From Streptomyces nigra (lineage in GTDB: Bacteria > Actinomycetota > Actinomycetes > Streptomycetales > Streptomycetaceae): a stretch of 64,000 nt of DNA. Under the pieces are notes generated by a model. That model made no database searches and was not told the origin of the DNA. It saw only the letters and a list, made by a program, of their open reading frames with translations. Below are positions 53,829 to 63,103 of the stretch, one piece after another; position 1 is the first letter of the stretch; each line of letters begins with the position of its first letter. A program made the position numbers and the translations under genes. The stretch spans positions 930,001-994,000 of the forward strand of contig NZ_CP029043.1 of NCBI RefSeq assembly GCF_003074055.1. The letters run 5' to 3'.

Positions 53829-55238
53829 ATGACGCGATCACTCCAGGCCGTGGCCTATCGGCGATCCTCCGCGCTGCGGTCCGCGGCGGACGGACAGCAC
53901 TTGGGACTCGAGACGTCCCGGGGCGCGACGCCCTCGGGCGTCGAGGACCACCCGAGGTTCTTCACGGGCTTTCTGACGTCTCCCCAGGTGGCGTCGGCCG
54001 GTCTGCTCGCGGTGGCGGACGTGGCGGTCACCCGGTACTACCAGCGGCAGGCGCCCACCTCCCTGGACCCGGTGGTGACGGGCAACGGCGACCGGCTGCG
54101 TTTCGAGTCCTTCTCCGGCTGCTGCGGGGTGTACGCGCGTCTGGACGTCCTGGAGCCGGGCCTCGACGGCGGCGAGGTGGGGCACGGCACGACGAACGTC
54201 GACGTCAACAACCCGCTCCGGGAGGCGCTGTCCAGGATCGGCGCGGACGATCCGCTGCATCTGCGCGTGGGCCCGGACGAGCTGGCGGTGACCACCGTGG
54301 ACGGCCCGGTCGTGGAGAAGAAGGTGCCTCTGCCGGACCGCTGGCTGCGCGGCTTCGCGGAGGCCCAGGTCGTCGCGGCCGGCTTCGATCTCCGGGCGGA
54401 GCTGCCGGCGGCCGAGGCGGTGCGGTTCCTGCGCTCGCTGCCGCGTGACGGTGCGCGGGGCGCCTCGGTCGGGGCGCGCTGGGTGGTGCCCTCCGGGAGG
54501 AGCCTGCGGCCGACCACCCGCGCGGTGCCGGGCGCGGTGTGCCTGCCCGGCCCGGAGCGGCTGGCCGCGCTCCAGCGGGTGTTGCGGCATGCCACCGCCC
54601 TGCGGGTGTACGGGCCCGCGCTCACCGGCGGTTCGGCCGGCACGGCGAGCGCGTGGGAGGCCGTGCTGCCGGGGATGCGGCTGACGTTGACCCTGTCGCC
54701 GGACGCCGCGCGCGGCTTCTCGGGCGAGGGCGGCGTCCTCGACGCGCTCGCCACCGACGAGGCCGCCGAGGACGCGGAGCTGGTCGCGGTGCTGCTGGCC
54801 TGGGAGCCCCGGATCGACGTCGCCGACCTGGCGGCTTCCTCGGGGCTCACACCGGAGCGGGTGCGGGCGGCCCTGGTCCGTCTCGGCACCTCCGGCCGGG
54901 TCGGCTACGACACTGCGGAGGCGGCCTACTTCCACCGGGAGCTGCCGTACGACGCGGAGCGCGCGGAGCGCCACAATCCGAGGCTGCGGGCGGCAAGGGC
55001 CCTCGTGGCGGCCGGCGCGGTCACCCTCCAGGGCGGCATCGGCACGGTGACGGCCGAGGACGGGCACGTGCACCGGGTGCGGGACGAGTCGGGGGTGCTC
55101 AGCTGCAGTTGCCTCTGGTGGGCCAAGTACCGGGGTGGACGGGGACCGTGCAAGCACGCGCTCGCGGTCCGGATGGTGCGGCGGGGCGCCGCCGCCGTCG
55201 AGCGTGACGGGGTCGCGGCCGGCGGGGGTGCGCGATGA
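53829..55238 (+). CDS. SWIM zinc-finger protein
   Basis: 469 aa. A C-terminal SWIM motif (about 425-450) is seen as SCSCLWWAKYRGGRGPCKHALAV, the CxC-xn-CxH pattern. The preceding 400 residues have no recognised domain, though a winged-helix-like LADLAASSGLTPERVRAALVRLGTSGRVGYD region (about 340-375) is present. The ATG at 53829 follows a weak site; a frame to 53799 is possible. The gene is the first of a coupled pair with the DUF6493 gene (ATGA overlap). In other Streptomyces such genes sit with MoxR ATPases and VWA proteins; none is present here. Confidence 0.88.
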   Translation: MTRSLQAVAYRRSSALRSAADGQHLGLETSRGATPSGVEDHPRFFTGFLTSPQVASAGLLAVADVAVTRYYQRQAPTSLDPVVTGNGDRLRFESFSGCCGVYARLDVLEPGLDGGEVGHGTTNVDVNNPLREALSRIGADDPLHLRVGPDELAVTTVDGPVVEKKVPLPDRWLRGFAEAQVVAAGFDLRAELPAAEAVRFLRSLPRDGARGASVGARWVVPSGRSLRPTTRAVPGAVCLPGPERLAALQRVLRHATALRVYGPALTGGSAGTASAWEAVLPGMRLTLTLSPDAARGFSGEGGVLDALATDEAAEDAELVAVLLAWEPRIDVADLAASSGLTPERVRAALVRLGTSGRVGYDTAEAAYFHRELPYDAERAERHNPRLRAARALVAAGAVTLQGGIGTVTAEDGHVHRVRDESGVLSCSCLWWAKYRGGRGPCKHALAVRMVRRGAAAVERDGVAAGGGAR

Positions 55239-57889
55239 GTGCGCTGGTCGAAGCGGTACGCGCGGGTCGCTCGGCGGAGGTGGTCAGCCTCCTCGACGGG
55301 ATGACGGACGCCGAACGACGGGCGGAGTTCCCCCGATTGCGGGCGCTGCGCAAGGAACTCCGGGCCGACCCCTGGACCGCCGAGGCGCGCCGGGTCTATC
55401 CGGCGCTGCACGCGGCGGGCACCGCCTGCCAGACCGGGGCGGCCGGGGTGGCCGCCTGGATCGCGGCGTCCGACATGCGGTGGTGGTCCGCCTCCCCGGG
55501 GGTGCTGATCGATCTGCTCGGCGACCGTTCCCCGGCGTGGCTCGCCGATGTGGCGCACCGCCTGGCCGCGCGGCCGGCCACCTCCCGGGTGCCGTACGAG
55601 CTGATGGCGGGGCTGGTGCGGCTGTCCGGGTGCCCGGTGCCGACGACCGAGGCGTATGTGCACGGCTGGGTGGAGCACATCGGCCATGTCTGGCAGCGCG
55701 GGGACACGATCCTGGAGCGGCTGCGCACGGACCCCCATCTGACGCCGCTGGTGGCCGCGCTGTTCGAGACGGCCGACGTCGGGGGCCGGCTGGCCTGGGC
55801 GTCGAGCGAGGGGAAGGACGGCTGGAGCGGGGCGCTGGCCCGGCTCACCGTCGAGGGCACGCTGGACCGGAGGGCGACGGTCGATGCGTGCGTGGCCCGG
55901 TTGCTGCGGGGCGGTCCCGCCTCCGACCACCGGATGTTCCTGCGGGTGCTCCAGGCCTTCGAGCTGACCCGTGACGAGGAGCGCGAGCGCGTCGCCGACT
56001 GGCTGGCGCTGGCGTCGGACGGGCCGTCCCCGGTGGCCGCGCACGCGCAGTCGGTGCTGGCGGCGCTGGCCCTGGACGGCGAGCTGCCCGCCCGCCGGCT
56101 GGCCGAGATGTCGGGTGCGGTCCTGTTCCGCACCGAGAAGAAGATCGTCCGTGCTCAGCTGATCCTGCTCGGCAAGGTACTGGCCCGGGACGCCTCGACC
56201 GCCGACGCGCTGCTGCCCGCCGTCGCCCAGGCGTTCGGACATGAGGACTCGGAGGCGCAGGAGCGCGCCCTGAAGCTGGTCGAGCGGCACCGTCGCGCCC
56301 TCGGCACGGACGCGGTCCGTGACGAACTGCGCTCGGCGGCGGAGCAGTTGATTCCGGCGCTGCGCAAGCGGGCGGCCGACGCCCTCGGGGTCGTCCTCGA
56401 CGTGCCGGAGACGCACGCCTACGAGGAGGTCCTGCCGCCCGCGCCGCAGCCGGTGCGGCTGGCCCCGGCGCCCGCGTCGGTCGCGGAACTCGCCGAGGAG
56501 ATCGGGGCGCTGCTCGCGGCCGACGGTGACGTGGCGACGTTCGAACGGGCCCTCGACGGGCTGGTGCGCCAGACGCACCGGGACCGCGAAGGGCTGCTGG
56601 AGGCGCTGGCACCCGTGCTGGCGCGCCGCTGGTGGTACGGGGCCGATGCGCGGTCCCATCCGGTGGAGACGTCCTTCACCCACCCCCATGGGCTGACCGT
56701 GCCGTCACAGGCGCTGGAGCTGCTCCTGGCCACCCTGGCCGGAGCGGTCCCCACCGCGGCCCTCCACAGCGTCCTCGTGCACGGGCCGGTGAGCGCGGGG
56801 TGCGTCCACGCCCCGCTGGCCCGGGCCTTCGAGACCCGCGTCTGGGAGCTGGCCCATCGCGTCCGCACCGAACCCCTGCCGTTCCTGCTGTCGAAGCCGA
56901 CCTGGAGCACGGGGCTGCTGGAGCCGGACGACCTGGTGACGCGTCTCGACGACTACCGGGGCCTCGGGGCGCGGGTGTCGGAGACCGACTTCGCGCTGGC
57001 GCTGCTGCGGGTCCGGCGCGGCGACCGGGCACGGGCCGCCGCGGCGGCGGAGCGGGCGGCCGCGCTGGGCACGGCGGAGGGGAAGCGGCTGGCGGAATGG
57101 CTGGCCTCCGCCCCGCCCACGCCGACCTGCCGGCGCCGGACAGCGGAGGACCGTGTCCTCGTCGAAGCGGACGAGATACCCGAGTCGGGGGACGGCCTCC
57201 CGGAGGCGTTCGGCTCGCTGGGCGAACCGGTGACCGGTGAACCGGCGCGCTGGGCCTGCCCCCACTGGCACGAGGGCATACGCCCGCACTGGCTCGCCCT
57301 GCTCCCCGAGGCACGCGAGCTGGTGGCGGCCCGGGTGCTGGGCGACATCGCGTCCACGGCGATCCACGACAGCCGGGGCGAGGCGGCGATCCTGCCGCTG
57401 ATCGCCGAGTCGGGCGGGGAGGCCGGTCGGGCCGTGCGTCTCGGTGTGGCCCATGGGCTCGGCGCACGGCACCCGGAGGACCGTCTCGCCGCCGTCGACG
57501 CGATGCTGGTGCTGGCGTCACGCGGGCAGCTGGACACGGCCGGGCTGGGCACGGACCTGGGTGAGCTGGCCCGGCGCGGGGCGGTCAAGCCGTCACGGCT
57601 CGTCGAATCGCTGCGCACGGCGGTGTCCACGGGGGCGTACGGCACCGTCTGGGAGACGTTGCGGCACACGCTGCCGGTGCTGCTGGCGGACGTGGCGACC
57701 GGCACGGCTGCGGCTCCGGCGCGAGGGCTGGCGGATCTGCTGGCCGTGGCCGCCGAGTGCGCCGAGCGGACGGGGGCCCGGGGCGAGGTGCCACATCTGA
57801 CGGATCTGGCGGACCGTCGTGGATCGTCCCGGCTGACCGGCCAGGCGCGGCGGCTGCGCACGGCCCTGACGCCGGGGGCGGCCGCCTGA
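55235..57889 (+). CDS. Large DUF6493-family protein, partner of the SWIM protein
   Basis: 884 aa, soluble. The N-terminal third (SALVEAVRAGRSAEVVSLLDGMTDAERRAEFPRLRALR in parts) and repeated helical hairpins (e.g. RLAEMSGAVLFRTEKKIVRAQLILLGKVLARDAS) suggest an alpha-solenoid like HEAT/ARM; there are no catalytic motifs. I recognise the family only by name and context. The ATG overlaps the SWIM stop, so the two are co-translated. A scaffold or target-recognition role is plausible; it is an inference. Confidence 0.83.
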   Translation: MSALVEAVRAGRSAEVVSLLDGMTDAERRAEFPRLRALRKELRADPWTAEARRVYPALHAAGTACQTGAAGVAAWIAASDMRWWSASPGVLIDLLGDRSPAWLADVAHRLAARPATSRVPYELMAGLVRLSGCPVPTTEAYVHGWVEHIGHVWQRGDTILERLRTDPHLTPLVAALFETADVGGRLAWASSEGKDGWSGALARLTVEGTLDRRATVDACVARLLRGGPASDHRMFLRVLQAFELTRDEERERVADWLALASDGPSPVAAHAQSVLAALALDGELPARRLAEMSGAVLFRTEKKIVRAQLILLGKVLARDASTADALLPAVAQAFGHEDSEAQERALKLVERHRRALGTDAVRDELRSAAEQLIPALRKRAADALGVVLDVPETHAYEEVLPPAPQPVRLAPAPASVAELAEEIGALLAADGDVATFERALDGLVRQTHRDREGLLEALAPVLARRWWYGADARSHPVETSFTHPHGLTVPSQALELLLATLAGAVPTAALHSVLVHGPVSAGCVHAPLARAFETRVWELAHRVRTEPLPFLLSKPTWSTGLLEPDDLVTRLDDYRGLGARVSETDFALALLRVRRGDRARAAAAAERAAALGTAEGKRLAEWLASAPPTPTCRRRTAEDRVLVEADEIPESGDGLPEAFGSLGEPVTGEPARWACPHWHEGIRPHWLALLPEARELVAARVLGDIASTAIHDSRGEAAILPLIAESGGEAGRAVRLGVAHGLGARHPEDRLAAVDAMLVLASRGQLDTAGLGTDLGELARRGAVKPSRLVESLRTAVSTGAYGTVWETLRHTLPVLLADVATGTAAAPARGLADLLAVAAECAERTGARGEVPHLTDLADRRGSSRLTGQARRLRTALTPGAAA

Positions 57890-58009
57890 AGTCCCACCGA
57901 GGGACGGGTACTTGACAACACAAAAGTAGAAACAGGGACAAAGGGGGTCTTTACCGCCCGGTCACAAAACGTTCGTGATCACGCAACACCGTTCCTTCAC
58001 AGTGGCTGC
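57890..58009 (+). promoter_or_regulatory. AT-richer promoter region of the ACT-GNAT gene
   Basis: TTGACA at 57912-57917 is a perfect -35, but no good -10 is seen at 16-18 nt. The region is locally AT-rich (CAACACAAAAGTAGAAACA) and contains CGTGATCACG (57974-57983), a perfect 10-bp palindrome 26 nt before the ATG. No terminator is obvious. Confidence 0.4.
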
Positions 58010-59458
58010 ATGAGCCGAGACATATGTGATGTGACACGAGCGAAGAACGGCCGGCCGGTCCGCCCGGGGCGGAGCAACGCCCTGCGCCTGGCGGCCCTGT
58101 TGACGACGGCGGCCGTGACGGGCGTCGTGGTCCACCTGCTCGACCGGGGCCCCGGCGCGTCCTGGCCCCTGCCGCTGTCCACGGCGCTGCCGGTCGCGGC
58201 GGCACTGTTCGTGGCGGCCGGTGTCCGCGCACGGTGGGCACGCCGCCACGGTCACGCACCGCCTTCGAGCGATACCGGTGCCCGGCCGCCCAGCGTGGAG
58301 CGGGCCGGGCAGTCGGGGCCGGAAGAGGGTGTGGCGCGGCGCCGCGCGGCGAGCGTCCTGTGGCGGATGCGGACGACGGTGAAGGACGAGCCGGGTTCCC
58401 TGGCCGCGCTGTGCACGGCACTGGCGGGGCTCGGCGTGGACATCCTCAGCCTCCAGACGCATCCGCTCGCCGAGGGCACGGTGGACGAGTTCCTGCTGCG
58501 GGCGCCGGGTGACGTGGACGCGGACGGTCTGGTCGGCGCGGTCGCGGCGGCCGGGGGCATCCGGACCTGGATCGAGCGGGCCGACACCCACGATCTGGTG
58601 GACGCGCCGACCCGCGTGCTGGGTCTCGCCACCCGGACGGCCCTGGACGCGGCGGAACTACCGCTGGCGTTGCGGCAGTTGCTGGGGCGGTGCACCATCC
58701 GCCAGCTGCCCGGCGTGCCCGCCACAGGTGGCCGGGGGCCGTCGCCGGTGCCGGTGGAGGGCGTGCTGGAGGAGACCGTGATGCGTCTGCGGGCGCCGGA
58801 GGGCGGGGTGATCACGGTGGAGCGGCCGTATCTCCCGTTCACCCCGACCGAGTTCGCGCGGGCGCGGGCGCTGGTGGAGCTGGACGCCCGGCTCGGCCCG
58901 CGCGTCCCGGCCGGCCAGGACGTCCTGACTCTCTCCGAGGGCGACGCGATCACCGTGCGCCGAGCGGACACCGGCGACCTGCGGGCCGCGCGGGAGATGC
59001 ACGACCGCTGCTCGGCACGGACGCTCTCGATGCGCTACCACGGCCCGGTCGGGGACGCCGACCGTTATCTGAACCATCTGCTGAGCCCCCGCTACGGCCG
59101 CACCCTCGCCGTGCAGACGGCCTCCGGCCGGGTCGTCGGGCTCGGGCATCTGCTGTGGGACGGCGACGAGACGGAGGTCGCGCTGCTCGTCGAGGACGCC
59201 TGGCAGCAGCGCGGGATCGGTGGTGAGCTGCTGTCACGGCTGGTGGCGATGGCGGTCGAGGCGGGCTGCGAGAGTGTCTACGCCGTGACGCAGGCGTCCA
59301 ACACCGCGATGGTGGCGGCGATGCGCTCCCTGGGTCTCCCGCTCGACTACCAGATCGAGGAGGGCACCCTGGTGATCACCGCCCGGCTGGGCACTTCCCG
59401 GCCGGCCGCCCCTCATCTGTCGGGCACCGGCGAGTTCGGCACCACGTCGGCGACGTAG
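58010..59458 (+). CDS. Membrane-anchored ACT-domain GNAT acetyltransferase
   Basis: 482 aa fusion. Two hydrophobic segments (about 24-42 and 50-68) are followed by an ACT amino-acid-sensing domain (about 118-190: MRTTVKDEPGSLAALCTALAGLGVDILSLQTHP in parts), a linker of unknown type and a C-terminal GNAT domain (about 320-450: ITVRRADTGDLRAAREMHDRCSARTLSMRYHGP, VEDAWQQRGIGGELLSRLVAMAVEAG). This design suggests acetylation controlled by an amino acid, as in actinobacterial ACT-GNAT and PatA-like lysine acetyltransferases. ATG 58010 gives the N-terminal helices; an ATG at residue 118 would give a soluble form. Confidence 0.87.
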   Translation: MSRDICDVTRAKNGRPVRPGRSNALRLAALLTTAAVTGVVVHLLDRGPGASWPLPLSTALPVAAALFVAAGVRARWARRHGHAPPSSDTGARPPSVERAGQSGPEEGVARRRAASVLWRMRTTVKDEPGSLAALCTALAGLGVDILSLQTHPLAEGTVDEFLLRAPGDVDADGLVGAVAAAGGIRTWIERADTHDLVDAPTRVLGLATRTALDAAELPLALRQLLGRCTIRQLPGVPATGGRGPSPVPVEGVLEETVMRLRAPEGGVITVERPYLPFTPTEFARARALVELDARLGPRVPAGQDVLTLSEGDAITVRRADTGDLRAAREMHDRCSARTLSMRYHGPVGDADRYLNHLLSPRYGRTLAVQTASGRVVGLGHLLWDGDETEVALLVEDAWQQRGIGGELLSRLVAMAVEAGCESVYAVTQASNTAMVAAMRSLGLPLDYQIEEGTLVITARLGTSRPAAPHLSGTGEFGTTSAT

Positions 59459-59485
59459 CGCGGTCAGTCAGGAAACCGGCCGGTG

Positions 59486-59521
59486 CCCCGCTCTCCCCCC
59501 GTCAGGACGACGAGAGCGGGG
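59486..59521. terminator. Bidirectional terminator between the ACT-GNAT and MGL genes
   Basis: CCCCGCTCTC (59486-59495) pairs perfectly with GAGAGCGGGG (59512-59521) around a 16-nt loop in the 75-nt gap between two convergent genes. Confidence 0.78.
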
Positions 59522-59533
59522 CCCGGGCCGGGG

Positions 59534-60742
59534 TCAGTGGGCGCCGGCGGGTGCCCGCGTGCCGGTGTCATAGGAGGTGGCGTCGGCCTCGGATGCCGTA
59601 CCGCCCAGCGCCTGGTCCAGGTCGGCCCACAGGTCGTCGACGTCCTCCAGGCCCACGGACATCCGCAGCAGCCGGTCGCTCACGCCGGCGCCCCGGCGGT
59701 CGTCCGCGTCGACGATGCGGTGACTGATGGACGCCGGGTGCTGGATGAGGGTGTCGACGCTGCCGAGGCTCACGGCGGGGGTGATCAGCCGGACACCGGC
59801 GATGACCTCGTGCGGGTCGCCCTTCACCTCGAAGGCGACCATGGCGCCACCGATGCGCGGGTAGTGGACCCGGGCGACGCGCGGGTCGGCGGCGAGCCGG
59901 CGGGCCAGTTCGGCGGCGCTCTCGGAGGCGGCGCGCACCCGTACGGGGAGCGTGGCGAGGCCGCGCAGCAGCAGATAGCCGGCGAGCGGGTGCAGGACGC
60001 CGCCGGTGGCGAAGCGGATCTGCCGCAGCCGTCCGGCGAGCTCCTCGTCGCAGGCCACGACGCCCGCCATCACGTCGCCGTGTCCGCCGAGGTACTTGGT
60101 GGCACTGTGCAGGACCAGCCGTGCGCCGTGCTCGGCGGGGCGCTGCAGGACGGGGGTGGCGAAGGTGTTGTCGGCAAGCAGCGGCACCGAGCCGCAGGCG
60201 TGGGCGACGGCCCGCAGATCCACCTCGGCGAGGGTCGGGTTGGCCGGGGTCTCCACCATGACCAGGCCGGTGTCGGGGCGCAGCGCGTCCGCGATGCCCG
60301 CGGGGTCGGTCCAGGTCACCTCCGAGCCGAGCAGCCCGGCGGTGAGCAGATGGTCGCTGCAGCCGTACAGGGGGCGTACGGCGACGACGTGGCGCAGGCC
60401 CATGGAGGCCCGTACGAGGAGCACCGCGCTCAGGGCCGCCATGCCGCTGGCGAAGGCGACCGCGGCGTCGGTGCCCTCCAGACGGGCGAGGGCGGTCTCG
60501 AAGCGGGCGACGGTCGGGTTGCCGAGGCGGCCGTAGACGGGCGGGCCGTCCGGCTCGGCGCCGGTGGCGGCGAAGGCGTCGATGCGGGCGGCCTCGCCGC
60601 GGCTGTCGTACGAGGGGTAGGTGGTCGACAGGTCGATCGGCGGGGCGTGCAGGCCCTGCCTGGCGAGGTCGTCGCGGCCGGCGTGCACGGCCTCGGTGGC
60701 CAGTGCTCTTGCTGCGGTGCGTGCGTCGTCGTACCCGGACAT
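59534..60742 (-). CDS. megL: Methionine gamma-lyase (PLP-dependent Cys/Met metabolism enzyme)
   Basis: 402 aa. The fold is that of the cystathionine gamma-lyase/synthase family: PLP-lysine Lys216 in HSATKYLGGHGDVMAG, LLADNTFATP with Asp190, and VMVETPANPT. The active-site loop reads RPLYGCSDHLL with Cys128. Methionine gamma-lyases have Cys at this position, whereas cystathionine enzymes usually have Gly. It should cleave methionine to methanethiol, 2-oxobutyrate and ammonia. The ATG at 60742 is chosen; ATG 60775 adds 11 residues without a ribosome site. It is divergent from an Lrp regulator. Confidence 0.87.
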   Translation of the reverse strand: MSGYDDARTAARALATEAVHAGRDDLARQGLHAPPIDLSTTYPSYDSRGEAARIDAFAATGAEPDGPPVYGRLGNPTVARFETALARLEGTDAAVAFASGMAALSAVLLVRASMGLRHVVAVRPLYGCSDHLLTAGLLGSEVTWTDPAGIADALRPDTGLVMVETPANPTLAEVDLRAVAHACGSVPLLADNTFATPVLQRPAEHGARLVLHSATKYLGGHGDVMAGVVACDEELAGRLRQIRFATGGVLHPLAGYLLLRGLATLPVRVRAASESAAELARRLAADPRVARVHYPRIGGAMVAFEVKGDPHEVIAGVRLITPAVSLGSVDTLIQHPASISHRIVDADDRRGAGVSDRLLRMSVGLEDVDDLWADLDQALGGTASEADATSYDTGTRAPAGAH

Positions 60743-60835
60743 ACGCTCGTTCGCCTCCCTGCTCGCTGGGTCCATGAGCGGAAGAGTGAACAGTGACCGG
60801 ATCCATGCGGCTGAATCCCGTGTTACGTTCGGCCA

Positions 60836-61327
60836 ATGGCGGAATCTGTCGTACTCGATCCGGTCGATCTGCATCTGCTGCGGCTTCTGCAGAACGACGC
60901 CCGGGCCACCTACCGGGACCTCGCGGCGCAGGTGGGCGTGGCTCCGTCGACGTGTCTGGACCGGGTGACGCGGCTGCGGCGCTCGGGGGTGATCCTCGGC
61001 CATCAGCTCCGGCTCGACCCCGCCAAACTGGGCCGCGGTCTGGAGGCCCTGCTGTCGGTGCAGGTCCGGCCGCACCGCCGGGAGCTGGTCGGGCCGTTCG
61101 TGGAGCGGATCCGGGCGCTGCCGGAGTCCCGGAGCGTCTTCCATCTGACGGGACCGGACGACTACCTCGTCCATGTCGCGGTCGCGGACATGACGGATCT
61201 GCAGCGTCTGGTGCTGGACGAGTTCACCGCGCACCGTGAGGTGGCGCGGGTGGAGACCCGGCTGATCTTCCAGCAGTGGGACTGTGGGCCGCTGTTGCCA
61301 CCCGGCGCGCCGAGGGGCACGCCCTGA
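60836..61327 (+). CDS. Lrp/AsnC-family regulator divergent from megL
   Basis: 163 aa. Winged HTH (LDPVDLHLLRLLQNDARATYRDLAAQVGVAPSTCLDRVTRLRRSGVI in parts, residues 6-52) and RAM domain (about 70-145). It probably senses methionine or another amino acid and controls megL and itself. TACGTT at 60824-60829 is a -10-like box; the predicted start at about 60836 is the ATG, so the mRNA is probably leaderless. The gap between the two genes is only 93 nt. Confidence 0.92.
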   Translation: MAESVVLDPVDLHLLRLLQNDARATYRDLAAQVGVAPSTCLDRVTRLRRSGVILGHQLRLDPAKLGRGLEALLSVQVRPHRRELVGPFVERIRALPESRSVFHLTGPDDYLVHVAVADMTDLQRLVLDEFTAHREVARVETRLIFQQWDCGPLLPPGAPRGTP

Positions 61328-61405
61328 GCGAAATCGGGCCGGTGAGGGGTGCCGCGGACGCCGTCCGGGCTGACGCGGGGGCGGCGGTCGTACGAGGATG
61401 GCGGC

Positions 61406-63094
61406 ATGTCCGACACCAACACCCCACTGCCCCGTGAGGTCGCCGACGCGTATGTCGACGAACTCGTCGCCCTCGACCCGTTCACCGGTACCTACCTGGG
61501 AGTGAAGGAGAGCAGCAGCAGGCTGCCCGACCTGTCCCCGGCCGGCCAGGAGGCGCTCGCCGAACTGCAGCGCGCCACGCTCGCGCGCCTCGACGAGGCG
61601 GAGCGCAGGCCCGGCGCGGACAGCGACAGCGAGCGCCGGTGCGCGCGGCTGCTGCGCGAGCGGCTCACCGCCGAACTCGCCGTGCACGACGCCGACGAGG
61701 GGCTGCGCGCGGTCGGCAACATGGCGACGCCCGCCCACACGGTCCGCGAGATCTTCACGGTGACGCCGAGCGAGACCGACGAGGACTGGGCGGCGATCGC
61801 CGAGCGGCTGCGCGCCGTGCCGGCGGCCTACGCGGGCTACCGGGAGTCCCTGGAGCTCGGCCTGGAGCGGGAGCTGTACGCGGCGCCGCGGCCGACGGCC
61901 ACGTTCGTCGAGCAGCTCACCGAGTGGGCGGGCCCGGACGGCGGGCGCGGCTGGTTCGAGGACTTCGCCGCCGGCGGCCCCGAGGCGCTGCGCACCGAGC
62001 TGGACGAGGCCGCCAGGGCGGCGACGGCAGCCGTGGCCGGGCTGCGGGACTGGATGCGGGACGTGTACACGCCGGCGATCGAGGGCGCACCGAACACGGC
62101 GGGCCGCGAGCGGTACGCCCGCTGGGTGCGCTACTTCAACGGCATCGACCTGGACCTGGACGAGGCGTACGCCTACGGGTGGTCCGAGTACCACCGGCTG
62201 CTCGGCGAGATGAGGAAGGAGGCCGAGCGCGTCCTGCCGGGTGCGGCGACCCCGTGGGTGGCGCTGGCGCACCTCGACGAGCACGGCAAGCACATCGAGG
62301 GCGTGGACGAGGTCCGCGACTGGCTGCAGGGCCTGATGGACGAGGCCATCGAGAAGCTGGACGGCACGCACTTCGAACTCGCCGAGCCGGTACGGAAGGT
62401 GGAGTCCCGTATCGCCCCGCCCGGCGGCGCGGCGGCCCCCTACTACACGCCTCCGTCGGAGGACTTCTCGCGGCCGGGCCGCACCTGGCTGCCGACGATG
62501 GGCCAGACCCGCTTCCCGGTCTACGACCTCGTCTCCACCTGGTACCACGAGGGTGTGCCGGGGCATCACCTCCAGCTGGCGCAGTGGGCGTACGTCGCCG
62601 GGAACCTCTCCCGCTACCAGGCCTCCATCGGCATGGTCAGCGCCAACGTCGAGGGCTGGGCGCTGTACGCGGAGCGGCTGATGGACGAGCTGGGCTTCCT
62701 CACGGACCCGGAGCACCGGCTCGGCTATCTGGACGCGCAGATGATGCGGGCCGCGCGCGTCATCGTCGACATCGGTATGCACCTGGAGCTGGAGATCCCG
62801 GCGGACTCGCCGTTCCACCCGGGCGAGCGTTGGACGCCGGAGCTGGCGCAGGAGTTCTTCGGCGCGCACAGCAGCCGCCCGGCGGACTTCGTGGAGAGCG
62901 AGCTGACCCGCTATCTGACCATCCCGGGTCAGGCCATCGGCTACAAGCTGGGCGAACGTGCCTGGCTGCTCGGCCGTGAGAAGGCGCGGCAGCGGCACGG
63001 CGACGCCTTCGACCTCAAGGCGTGGCACATGGCGGCCCTGTCCCAGGGGTCGCTGGGCCTGGACGACCTGGTGGACGAACTGGCCGCGCTCTAG
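61406..63094 (+). CDS. DUF885-family metallopeptidase-like protein
   Basis: 562 aa soluble protein. The DUF885 marker YHEGVPGHHLQLAQ (an HExxxGHH-type metal-binding motif, about 393-406), STWYHEG, and NVEGWALYAERLMDELGF with a second Glu are present. The family is related to M32-like carboxypeptidases and is often annotated as hypothetical. ATG 61406 fits the N-terminus; it lies 78 nt after the Lrp gene. The substrate is unknown. Confidence 0.87.
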   Translation: MSDTNTPLPREVADAYVDELVALDPFTGTYLGVKESSSRLPDLSPAGQEALAELQRATLARLDEAERRPGADSDSERRCARLLRERLTAELAVHDADEGLRAVGNMATPAHTVREIFTVTPSETDEDWAAIAERLRAVPAAYAGYRESLELGLERELYAAPRPTATFVEQLTEWAGPDGGRGWFEDFAAGGPEALRTELDEAARAATAAVAGLRDWMRDVYTPAIEGAPNTAGRERYARWVRYFNGIDLDLDEAYAYGWSEYHRLLGEMRKEAERVLPGAATPWVALAHLDEHGKHIEGVDEVRDWLQGLMDEAIEKLDGTHFELAEPVRKVESRIAPPGGAAAPYYTPPSEDFSRPGRTWLPTMGQTRFPVYDLVSTWYHEGVPGHHLQLAQWAYVAGNLSRYQASIGMVSANVEGWALYAERLMDELGFLTDPEHRLGYLDAQMMRAARVIVDIGMHLELEIPADSPFHPGERWTPELAQEFFGAHSSRPADFVESELTRYLTIPGQAIGYKLGERAWLLGREKARQRHGDAFDLKAWHMAALSQGSLGLDDLVDELAAL

Positions 63095-63103
63095 CAGCGG
63101 CAG

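Noticed and set aside
59534..63028. Open frame of 1164 codons on the minus strand spanning the MGL, Lrp and DUF885 genes
   Set aside because: Only the part up to 60742 has MGL homology; the rest is antisense to two well-supported genes and is low-complexity His/Arg/Pro sequence typical of GC-rich shadow frames.
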